64,000 nt of DNA, from positions 403,523 through 467,522 of the forward strand of contig AZLU01000007.1 of NCBI GenBank assembly GCA_002224055.1, in the 5' to 3' direction. Origin of the DNA: Pezizomycotina sp. ARF18. Its lineage: Eukaryota > Ascomycota. The notes beneath the pieces were generated by a model. The model was not told the origin of the DNA. It saw only the letters and a list, made by a program, of their open reading frames with translations, and searched no databases. The position numbers and the translations under genes were made by a program. Positions 1 to 11,534 of this stretch are shown in pieces; position 1 is the first letter of the stretch; every line of letters begins with the position of its first letter.

Positions 1-3000
1 AAAGCTGTGGTAATATGCAAATATGCAACAGCTTACCACTCTGTAAGGCCCCAGATTCCATGAAGAAGAAAATCACGGCACGAATCGAACGATCGAAGCA
101 TGAGTCTACAAAGTAGAGTGCTCTTTTTTTTTTTTTTTCGCTGAAATATAATAGAATAAAAACGAAATAGTAATTAAACAATCAAAGCAATACTTAAGTA
201 TGGAACCAAATCTCGACTCTTGGTTCGCCCACCGCTGCCTTCGGCTGATCTAACTATCCTGACTCTTCCAGCTTCCTCTTTCTTCTTTTGGAATCCTTCT
301 AGTCCTTTGCAGTTCCTTCTATGAAAATGAACCAATAGGATTCGACGGCTCGAAAGCATGTCGGACGACGTCTCACTTAATAGTTGCAGTAAAGTGACAG
401 AGACAAAAGAAACATTAGAGGTCTACTACGCCCACGTGTATCTCCACAGCAGGAGGCTACCTACATATGTACGAATGAGACAAAAATGAGCAGACAAGTA
501 AGAAAATACTTTTTTTTTATCATTGTAGACCGTTTGTGTCAATATACATTTGCAACTTTTACCGCAGGCTGCGAGACAAACGGAAGGAGACAAACGGAAG
601 AAAGCAATCCTTGATGCCTGTACTTGCAGTGGAAGAAAAAAACGTGTCTTTTAGGTGTTGAGATTTCGTAGTACCTTGCAATTGCCTTTGCCGTCTCTCC
701 TATTTTTTCTCAGGACTCTCGACTCTCGACGGCCAGGACATCTCCGGATCCTGACGCTAAGGTCGTTTTTTTAATTGTGGAGTTAAGGAATCTTACAATG
801 CGCGTCTTGAAGTCTCGAGACTTCTTTCCTGCTTTGCCGTTTGCCTCAATCATGAGATCTCTATTCTACTTTTCCTTATGTTCAAGCGTTCTTTCATTGC
901 CTTTTTTCATTCTGATTCTTTCATTTTCTCATTTTTCCAGTTTACAAAGTGCATAAGCTGTAGTATATCGTTCCGGTAGAACTCGAACGGTATCAGAAGA
1001 GAGCTAGCTACAACAACAACACCTAATATCCTTCTTATTGGGTTATAGCGATATCCTAAGACTCGATATACTTAGCACGTTATGGAAACGTTAAACTAAA
1101 TTTTAGCCCGCGGCAGTGAGCTCTACTAGAGGCTTCGAGATCTCGCTGAAGGACTTACTGGAGGGAAATGCTTGCCCAGGAAATTCATAACTGAATAATT
1201 CAGCATGCTTCCATATTTATTCAGGTCAAAATCAATCTCTTGGAAATTGATCGAGCCTTGTGAGAGAGAATCGCCTGCATTTATGATATTTTTGTTCTAT
1301 TATGTAGAGATTTTATTTTTGCGCAAGTTAATAATTCAATTTCAATTTATTCGGTTTTTTTTTTTTTTTTTTTTACCAGCGAGAATTTCAAAAATTGAAC
1401 CAGAATTACAACAATTAAATAAACGTTTTATAACACCACTACAAAATTTATTTACTACTTCAACCTTCACCGATCGTATATGAGCAATCACAAAAAGCGG
1501 CTTCGAATATACAAAACGCCGTATATTTTCACAGGTCCTCGATAGTGCATTTCTTCAAAAGTTCCGCCGTCGTTGTCGTGAGATATACCCCATCCGCGAT
1601 AGAAGTGTAGTTTTACTAAGTAAATCAAGTAGTTTCGAAGAGCTCTTTTCATACATGGATAAGAAGAAAACTGCAAGTTTTAAAGTTTGAACTTTCCTTT
1701 TATACGTTTTAAAACAATCTCAATATCTAGAAAACGATGACGGAAGGTATCGCATAGCAAACATTGAACATTTTACGTGAGACGCTGTCGAACGCACATT
1801 CTTGATTGATAGCAGTCTACTCGAACATACGAGCGGTTTCCGCGGATAAATTCTGATGTTCGTACATGTTGGCTCGACAGTAACGTGAATTTCTCTTTCA
1901 ACGTGAGGGCGTCGTCACCATTTTCGATAACTACTTAAGGAATGACCGGATTTACGAAACAAACTTCTTCAATAGAGCCGCAACGAATACTTTGGAAGGA
2001 TACATGTCTTTCCTCCAAAGTTGATCAAACCAAAGTTGACTACGCATGGCTTTCCGAGATCGTCAAATACCAGGAGGCTTGAGCGAGGAGGTAAATGAAG
2101 GCTACAGGTGGGCGGAGGCAAATCATAATTTCTTATCATTAAAACCGTCTTAAGTCTACCATATCAAGATTTAAAGACAGTAAACCCGGTTTTCATTCGA
2201 GAAAATTCCCGAATGGTGTATACGTGTTTGAATTTCTCTCTGAAGCAAAGATGCTATAGTTAGGGAATAATTGGCCAAGAGCTTGCAGCCACACCTACAG
2301 CATACCCTTTGCACCGTCAGCGGCGACACCTTCTCGCAAAATAACAACCAGAATCTTTCGAAGCAGTAAAACAACTCATATTTCAATGTTATTTGTGAGA
2401 GCGAATACCGTGCTTCCCAGCATTCAAAAGCTTTCGCCTCAATACATACAGGCCTCGAGCATTCCATTTTGCCGTAGAATCGAACCCCACTCCGGGTCAC
2501 ATCTTCGATATATTTACATTTCTGCCCGCTTCAGTTTGTTCGGCCATAACCGTTCTCGGGAGTTGTAGTAAGGGTTGATATTCCGCAGAAAAGGCATTGT
2601 AACCATTTCTCATTCGAAGTGCGAGTTTATCTTTTTTAGCCCGCGTAAACATGATATTGGAAATAATTATCAAGGCATCCAGCGAATGAGGGATAAGATT
2701 CATAGTACCTTCTGGAATTCTACGGAGAACAGGTGATGACGAAGACAAAAGAAAAGGTTAATTTGGATGCATAAAGCCGTCAGATTAACATCTCATGAGC
2801 ACTCTCGGAAAATACGCTCATAGAAGCGGGATACGTCTTCCGAAGTAAAATAGGCATTATTTCAAATATTAGACATGGAACAGTCTCTAGTTGCTTCCCA
2901 TGCCCAATCACCGTCTTCATATTTGTATCATCATATGCTCCCTTGCAACCGAGACGAGAACTTGTTGCAACAACATATCTCAGACGCAAATCGTTGATTT

Positions 3001-6000
3001 CGCAGCCTATTTGTTTATCTTCTCACTTTTAACGCACCTGGGTCAATACAATGATCAACCGCGTCGGCGTATAGAAGGCTACACGCAAAAAGTGGTGGCC
3101 TTACTCTCATAGGATTGAGACAGTGAATACTCTGGGGAGCGGCGCATGTTCATATCCTGAGCGCACATTCCGCATTGAGTATAAGACATGATAATTGGCA
3201 GTATTTGTGAAAGGGTGCAGAGAGTTTGTGATAATGGTGCAATGAACACTGGTAAATTAATGTTTACCTCGAAAGCCGATAAAGTTACCGGATCGGTTCA
3301 CCATCAACGCGTTGACCGTATACTCGATTACTCTCAAAAAAAAAATTGAAATATTCTGCCCAGTATACAATAAGGATTTATGGAATAATACTCAGCCCCC
3401 TCGGCATACAGCCCTATAACCAGAATGTTTTTCTAACTGAAGGGATGAAAAACTCGGTATACTGGTTTTACAGGCAAAGCCAATCTCCGAGTATATCAAG
3501 CTGAGGAGCTCTACGTAGAAACGAATAAAACCGTAGCGGAAATATAAACAAAAAAAAAAATGCTCCGCTGTTGATGAAGGACTTCGTCCATGGGATAGTT
3601 TTAGATCTACAATGACGGCTCCTCCTTGTTAGTTTCGTTAGACGCTCCGCGCTACGCAGAATTATTAAAAAAGTAGCGGGAGCGTCCAACGAGACTGCTC
3701 TTTGTAATAAGTGCAGTTCAATGTCGAAATAATTATTGTGGGAGATGATGAATCGAGCCAAATACAGAGGTCTCATAACACAGGTATTTCAAAAGCCTGG
3801 TATACCCTCAACTTGATCAACCTAGAAGATAGTATCAATTCGTAGGCCTCGATCGACGTGCCGTAGAGGAAGGATAGGATACTTTCCATAGTGGAGGGTA
3901 AATCACCAATCGCGTTACGCACGATAGCTAAACTTACGCCGGTGCATCCTCAGGAAACTTCGACACTGTATAAGACGATCTTGGCGTCGTATTCAAATAC
4001 CAAGAGTATGCCTATAAACAATGTCTAATTAAAGAGACGGTGAGAGAATAGTATCAATTTATGCGAATCGAAGCTAGACTACAGCTGATTCGATCGTCAT
4101 GCTAAACAATGGTAACAGGCTGTTTCATAGATCATGATTGTCAGCTTCGGTCGCTACAATTAGAATCCGACATTTTCAGCGACATCTCGTAATAAGCTAG
4201 ATATATTACGAGTAGTTTGACGGCGGGCGACACACTTCTAAGCCTATAGCTTAAAGATCGATTTATGACGGTTAGCAAAGCTAAATTGCTTTGTATCTCT
4301 CAGCAGCTCTGGGTATAATATCAATTCCGCCTTCACTGGTGATCAAATATATTTCTACCGTTGCTAAGTTCTGCAATGAGTCAAGATCGCAGTGGCTCTT
4401 CATTTGTCACGGCGTTAGATCCCGATCATAGGGTAAAACCAAGGAGCAGCAAAAGGAATACGAATATTTCAAAAGCTGCAATCAACCAACAACATAGCGG
4501 AACCAACAATCTGACCAAGAAAACCGTGGACGCATCCTTTCCGTAAATGTATTCGCCGCTGTTGCATATCCTATTGGCCCTGTATACGTGGGTTTCGGGT
4601 TAAGCGGTAGCGATTCCTGACATATTAATCGCTGTACAAGCAATGCAATTATCGCGGGAGGATCATCGAACATAATATCAGGGTAGACAAACGGAACCAG
4701 CAACATAAGCCAATTCTGCTCTACCGACGATTTAACGTATATTCGCGGTCACAAGGTTCCCGAAAGGATTTAAGAAACGAAGCACTGATCGGACGCGGAA
4801 TTCGACGATTATACATCGCGGTAATCGTTTGCTGTCAAAATAGCAATACTATAATTAACGAACTTGAAAGCCTTCAGCCCGGGTTAAAGTTAGTTCAAAG
4901 GCACGCGAACAACCCATATACTTCGAAAGAAATACTACAACCGTTTGAAGGACGACGCGATATCTGGACCGGTGGGATACACATCGGTCCAAGTCTCGGT
5001 ACGCGTATATACAGATCAGATTCGATAGATTAGCAGCGGTCAAGAACCCTTCAAAAAAGGAAAGTTATCCCAATAGAGGCGCCGAGTTACTGTTCCTATG
5101 ATAACAATTACCCAAAGTATTCCTACCAAGGCATACTACAATATTCAACAACGAGAGCGAAAGGAAACTTCGCAAGTCATACTGACAAGAAAGGCTGCAC
5201 TAGAAACGATAAAGCAGTGTCGGTCAATGCACCAACCCATATTTTCTGGGTTGAGTAGATGGGTAGAGTAGATGGGTAGGTCGATTCCAGCTGAAGCGCA
5301 CGAGCAACCGATACGTAGCATGTTGAAGGGTTAGAGCGCAGTTCCCCTTAGTAAAACCATTCCTCAAACTGTACAATGGATAAACGGCTATTTAACATAT
5401 AAAGGACTACTTAGCCCACAGTCGCACCGTTGAGCCGGTAACACTTGCGGTTGTTTATCCGGATCACGTCATAGAATCTTCTTTAAGGTTTCGAATTCTC
5501 GAAAGACAACGAATGGTACATATAGTCGCGGAAACTTCCAGCCACGGGCTCCATCGAGCCACTTCGACGCAGGAAGATTTCCGAAAACGAGAAGAACAAC
5601 ATCCTGTGAACCGAGTAGCCTCTAAACGGAGTATGAAACCCACGATCATCAGATAACTAAGAGGGACGAGGGAAGTATGGATAGTTTCGAACAGCAGAAC
5701 GTAACGCATCGTCATAGTAAAAGCTCATAAAATTATATTCCGTCGTAGTGAATATTATCAAGGGCAACCTGAATGTGACATTATATTGTGTTTAGTATCA
5801 CCGTAGCAAAAAGGTGCCTACACTCGCCTTCAATAATTGAAAGCAGGCTCTATACCGGACTAAGGCGTCACGAATTGAAACGTATAGTACTACTCTTCGA
5901 GGTTTCAGTTGAGGAACTATAGGGAAGAGATACCTTTAATCCGTAATCTCACTAGTGGCCCATAAAAAAAAATCTTTTTTAAAGGTTAGAAAGTAACCCT

Positions 6001-9000
6001 TCTCGGGAACCATTCACAAACTTAACTATTCCCGGCAAAGGCCTTGACATCTCGAGCCAAAGCATAAATCAACTAAAACCACTGGATTCCTCCTTACAAA
6101 TAAAATCCTTGAGGATGCGTTTTAAGACACTACATAAACACGAACCCGACCGACCGGTAGGACCGCTCTACGCCAAATATATAACCTCGTCAAAGCCTCT
6201 CTACCGTATCTGCATATCTTAGATGAATGCCTCCGTCATCATTTTTTATAACAAAAAAAGCGGACCTTTACCTCTTACAAAACGCGTATGTAGCGATGTC
6301 ACGAACCACTGCAATATATAATCGGGAGGCATGCCCTAATACGTACTTCCAGTCGCACGGCGTGCCAGAGCACAGCGAGATAGAACGTAAATCCCTATCA
6401 TTGAGTCGTGAAAAGCACGATCGCATGGAAGCACATCTTCATTTCACTGAGAAGGGGAATTTTAAATCGCCTTAAGCTCACTCTCTTGGGAAATCATAGG
6501 GAGATCTGTCGCCAGCCGTCCACTGCATACCAAAATATTGTTTAAAAAAACATTACAGACGTCGACGCGGCTCCCACGTAGCTCGTGGATATGAGTTCCG
6601 GATATAAAAAACCGACACACGTGGTAGCTGGTGTCCAATAACGTTCCACGTCGTTGCGATGCCGAGCGATAGAACGCTATTCTACTATTAGAAACCCATA
6701 TACCAAGACTTCAACCACGTGTTGGAGTTGGTCATCTCATATAGTGTTTCAGCGGATTCTAGAGGACGATATGGTGATAAGATCGTCTTCTTTTTCTTTA
6801 GGGGACGTCTCGTTTTGGTTATAGCCACCAGCAACGTTAAACCGCACCCGCGGTACTCATTCCATACCATCGCCAAAAACTCTGGCAAATAATATTAAGA
6901 CTTTAATCCACGACATAGAAGACGCATAGTAGAACGCATCTCACTATGCCGAAGCAGCTCCTATTCATAGCTATGTTTTGCCACACCAAAACAACGAACG
7001 ATAATCCATGTGAAATGAGGCCAAGCAACTTAATATCCTCTGATAGCGAGTTTCGAAGCCGCGCCGCATATCCAGGAAAAATTTGTTATCCACGTACGTC
7101 GAAAGAGCGTCTCAACTTATCTACATTCATGAACGCTTCTGCAGCGAGGACATGGACGTGATGACACAGCTGTCGAAGACAATCGCCGTACTTGGATGAC
7201 CGTTACCATTTCTCGCTACTACGGTTCGATAGAACTAAAGAAGAACATCTAGCATAGCGGCAAAGGAAAGGGAAGAGTGATCTTGCAAATGCTTTTCAGA
7301 AACCCAAGGGATACTGATTTACATGACATGCAACATGACACCTATCCGCCCAGCCAGATAGATTGTTCTCCAAAACTGTAAAAATCGTAGGGGTTATATT
7401 CAAATCCGCCCGACTACATATCGGGGAGAGTATTTCAATGCCTTTAAAAAAAAAACAGATAAAACGACTTGTTACATATAGTATTGTACCGTCTTATCCC
7501 ATAATCATACAACGTACACGGTTTTTCCGAAGCGTTTATACAGAAATATACCTTTAACTAAATGATTTGCAACCTTGCAGATAATTATTTTTCGAGAACA
7601 TACGTAATTACCCGCCTTGTATATCTTAGAGGAACACGTACTTTTGTTTCTTTTATTTCTGATGGAGCAAAGAAAGCTTCGAAGCCTTATAAAAATCGCA
7701 TTTAGCGACCGTATCCGGTCAAAGACATAACCACTCAAAATTAGGCTCTAACAGGTAGATCCATGCGTTTATCCACTAAGAATATGAACAGTCCAAGTAG
7801 GAGTCAATTGTGCCTGGGAATGTAGAAAAGGACGAGGCTTCTGGAGCCTAAAATCCATACGAAAAGTATTATTTATAAATGCATTAAGAAAGTCAGCGCA
7901 CCTTTCTGCACGACGGATGAAACCGAGTACATTAACTACAAGCGAGATTGCTATGCATACCGCGCGGTCGATAGAACTAGCTCACAGACGCTCCACGTAA
8001 TATAGAGCGCCTAGTACTAAAGCTCCATAACACCTCCTCAAAAGTCCAGCCATATGTAATGGTTCTTTCACTCCAAAGAAGGATGATACGATTGCCCTTC
8101 ATTCTTTTTCCTAATCGTATTGATCCTCACCTTATAACGAAAAGTAGCGTGAGGAATCTCCCAACATACTCTTCCTTTACATCGACGTAAGGAAATCACC
8201 GGATATCGAAATTTTAATCAAGAAGATAAAGGGCAGACGACATGAGGCATATCACTGCTCACCACGGGATTCCGGTTGTTTACATACTTGTATTGCCTAA
8301 CCGGGTCACAAACTATCATACGTTAGAGAAACACAAGCCGCGTAATGCGATGCCTTCTAATCTCTATGTACGCAGTATACTCAATGACTAGCAAAAATAG
8401 TTCTCAAAGCTCGTCGAAGGAAACGTAATTCAACGTCCGTTTCCAAGATCACTCTCACAGGGAGCATTATATATATATCAAAATTCAGAGATGAAAATGC
8501 CTACAATAAATCAATAAGCCCTTAAGATTTTTTTTTTGGAGCTTCGCCTGATAAAAGGTTTGAACATGAACCTTCCCTAGCGATAAGGATCATACTGGAA
8601 ATATGCCTTAGATGTCTCTAGGTGATGCTGGTCCGAATGGGATACAATCGGTCTACGACGCCCTGGCTCCCGAAACTCAAACTAAAAAGCCGAGACGCTG
8701 TATAATTCGTAATCGAACCTACCTTCTCGTACCATTACTTGAAGATATTCTTCAACGCCATAGAGAAGACAACGGTACAGCACTCGATCCATAAAGTGGG
8801 TATTACAGCATCTCAGCCCAAGTCGAGATCATGTATAATCCGCAGAATTCTCGATTTGCCTCTCACAGCAGTCTAGAGGGAATCGAACCAACTGAGACAT
8901 AAAAATCTTCACCAGCGTTAGTTAATTCAAGTAACCCACGAAAAAATAAAACTTGCCGCAACGCAGCTAGAAAAGCTACTTGATAACTACGGCGAGAAAA

Positions 9001-9533
9001 CGAATCTTCAGAAAGGAACAATATTCATCCAGCGATCATAGTCCGCATGTTTTGGAATTGAGGTCTGGGAGATAAATCAGTAGTGGGCAGGTAACAGGAA
9101 GAAAAAAAACATACCGGTTTTATTCACGATGACTGATTGTGATAATAATCGGGTGTATTTATTAGAGTTCTTGTATTCAGGACAGAATTATTTAGATAGC
9201 GCGTTTCCGACAAGCTTTGTTCCTCGCGTAGAAAATCACTTGGTGGTCATCCAGCTGAATTCCTCATAAATCTAAAGCAAATCGAAGAATTGTCAGGGAA
9301 TAGGAAATAATGGTAACCTTGAACTCTCCGTTGTATCGTACGGTGAAAGTCCCATCGTGCAAACGCCACAGTAGACGCCGCGGCCCCCCTCCATTACATC
9401 ATCCCGCACCTTCGCGCCTAAACCCCCACAAAAAAAAAAAAAAAAAAAAAAACACCCCAACTTCGCGCTTAAAGCTTCAAGCATCTTCCCCACCAAAATA
9501 TCCATTAATATTGAAACCACCACCAATTGCCAA
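1..9533. other. Gene-free stretch, left end of window
   Basis: No open frame here has the codon texture, domain motifs or splice signals seen in the gene islands; all are short and end at random. Visible local structure: T tracts at 124-138 and 1355-1374; a doubled 13-base word (gagacaaacggaa) at 572-599, with a rough inverted partner just upstream near 525-540; a doubled 14-base word (gagtagatgggta type) at 5252-5279; a TA run near 8470; an A22 tract at about 9430-9451; and the hairpin element at 3631-3696, listed separately. No recognisable transposon protein was found on either strand, although old decayed repeats cannot be excluded by eye. Confidence 0.6.
3631..3696. repeat. Small hairpin element, copy 1
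   Basis: Two arms of about 24 bases (3631-3655 and 3673-3696) are imperfect reverse complements: the right arm reads gtagcgggagcgtccaac then gagact, and the reverse complement of the left arm reads gtagcgcggagcgtctaac then gaaact. The spacer is about 17 bases and AT-rich. A decayed relative sits at about 34391-34459. Its size and dispersed occurrence suggest a palindromic mobile remnant or a MITE-like end; that is inference. Confidence 0.55.
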
Positions 9534-10222
9534 ATGAAACACATCTACGTCGTAACCCACCCGAATCCTCGCACCACGTCGGCGGCCTTGTCGGCGGCTG
9601 GTTCAACCGCACCCTCCTAACCCCCCGCGGTCTAGAACACGCCGAAAACATATCCTCCCACCTGCGCTCCCTCATACCACCCGACGCTTCTGTCACAATC
9701 CACTCGTCCGACTTAAACCGCTGCCAACAAACCGCGCGCGCAATATCCCGCGAATTCGGCGGTATACCGTACACATCAACAGAATCGCTCCGCGAGATAT
9801 CGTTCGGGGAAGCAGATGGTAAACCGCAAGCGTTTCTTGACGAGCGGTATATTTTCCCTCCGGCGCCATCATCAACGAATAATCAAACGGAAAGACTGGA
9901 TCACGATTTCGGCATTGTAGGGGCGGAGACGCGAAGACAGGTTGTTGAGCGGGTTTACGGGTATATGAAGGACAACGTGTTTCCTTTATTCCGTAGTGAA
10001 GGTGTGGGGGATGACTATCAGATTGTGGTAACGCACGGTTTTACGGCTACGTTCGTTACGGCGGCGTGGATCGGGTTACCCGTTGAGAGCGCGGGGGATA
10101 TAAGTATTGCGAGCACACCGGGCGGGATCACGCATTTACGGCAGGATGATTTGTTTCATAATAGGGCGGTAGTTGGCGTTAATATGACGGCGCATTTGGA
10201 GGGCGGCGCGAAGGAGAGATGA
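9534..10222 (+). CDS. Histidine phosphatase (phosphoglycerate-mutase-like) family protein
   Basis: The protein starts MKHIYVVTHP at 9534. After a one-base loss near 9560 it continues in another frame as ESSHHVGGLVGGW and stays open to the TGA at 10220-10222, giving about 229 residues, a normal length for this family. Family landmarks are in order: the phosphohistidine region VTHPESSHH near residue 9, SSDLNRCQQTA (RHG-fold arginine helix) near 60, FGEADGK near 92, and the second catalytic histidine in VVTHGFTA near 167. The first motif has THPE where the classical family has RHGE, so the nucleophilic His is present but the preceding Arg is not. A close group of fungal and bacterial members carries the same VTHPE form. 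Likely a small-molecule phosphatase in the cytosol; the substrate is unknown. A T15 tract follows the stop within 10 bases. No intron is seen. Confidence 0.85.
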
Positions 10223-11534
10223 AGTAGCTTTTTTTTTTTTTTTATTCATTATTAACAATACTGCTATTTAGACATAAATCATATAATAGAAGGTTTTCCC
10301 ATTTGTTGCATCATCTAGCCTAGGTTTAGTATATATATATATACGACTCCTTTGCTTCACCTAACACCCACAATAGATCTAAGCGCTTGCTAAGCTATGG
10401 AAGCGCCGGGAGCTTCCTTTTACGTAGAAGCTCATGCACGCGAGCCTCCCAACTTCCGAAGATCCAATTAGAACAAAGAATTGGTAGTAAATGGCTATTA
10501 TTGGATACTGTCGCGTATCAATATTGCAAAAAAAAAAAAAAAAAGAAAAAAGAAAGGCGTTAGAAAAACGTGCACGCCATGCATACAGTTGTCCCGCGCT
10601 ATTTTAACCCCAGTTAATGCTGCTGAGCTGGCAGATCTCTTATCAAGGAACCTTTCAACGGCGAATAAAGAGCAACAACAACAACAAAAAGCCCACAAAG
10701 AACCTGGGCTTTAATTTACAAGATCTTTTTAAACCTTCAAATATTTTCAATTTAACGTTCGAAGTAGAGTTATTTCATTGTACTCATTCAGTTCACTTGA
10801 AGTTCTAGATTCCGCTGTGAGTTTTTTTTTTTTTTTTTTTTTGGTCAAGAGAGGTGCGGAATTCGGAAAAGGCCGAGTTTTTTTTTTTTTTTTTTTTTTT
10901 TTTTGGGTAGTTGGTTGAGCCGTGCATTGCTTTTCTTACCCGGCCACAAATCGTCCGACCTTGGAAAAAATAAAGAACTAGGGTTTCGGGTGAGAAAAAA
11001 GAGAAAGGGACATTATTATAAATTATAAATTATAAATTATAAATTATAAATTATAAAATACATAAAATTCTCAACAACAATCAGAAGCAATCAGAAGCAA
11101 ACCAAACAACAACAACAAAAACAACAACAACAACTCTTCACCAAACACCATCAATCCCCCCCCCTCCTCCCCTTTCTCTTCTTACAAAGACATCCCCTCT
11201 TATCACTCCTGTCGTTCGTCGTATATTCTTTGTTCCCACGGTTAGATTTCAACGCCTCTGCAGATGAATAGCCGAGGGCCAGAAGGAATAGAGTTGTGTG
11301 GTTGTGTAGATCCAGTCCTCTTTTGCCTTTGGTCTTGGGGGATTCCCAACGTGTGTGGGGAATAAAAAAAAAAAAAAAAAAGAACAGGTTCTCCTGAAAT
11401 CACCCTCCACCTTCATCGTCCATCTCCACCGTCAACAACTGCAGGGTCGACAGTTGAACAGGGTCGTATTGACCCTCCTCCTTTGTGTCCATCTCTCGTT
11501 GGTTCCTTTTTCAACCACCTTTTTAAATGAAACC
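10223..11534. other. Intergenic region with simple repeats
   Basis: No gene seen. It contains long T/A tracts near 10230, 10520, 10821 and 10877, a TA run at 10329-10342, a short hairpin with GGAAGC/GCTTCC arms near 10400, the 7-base repeat at 11016-11057, AAC repeats at about 11105-11135, and a doubled 10-base word (aatcagaagc) near 11080. The last 300 bases are C/T-rich and probably form the promoter and 5' leader of the next gene. Confidence 0.6.
11016..11057. repeat. 7-bp microsatellite (TTATAAA)n
   Basis: About six uninterrupted copies of a 7-base AT unit, directly visible. They lie about 480 bases upstream of the Asi-like gene start. Confidence 0.9.

Noticed and set aside
2470-2505. 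Another B-box-like word (GGGGTTCGATTC, minus strand)
   Set aside because: The T-arm pairs poorly and there is no cloverleaf upstream.
8830-8905. A perfect tRNA B-box word (GGTTCGATTCC) on the minus strand near 8878-8888
   Set aside because: The bases flanking it do not pair into a T-arm stem and no A box or acceptor stem could be found at the right distance.
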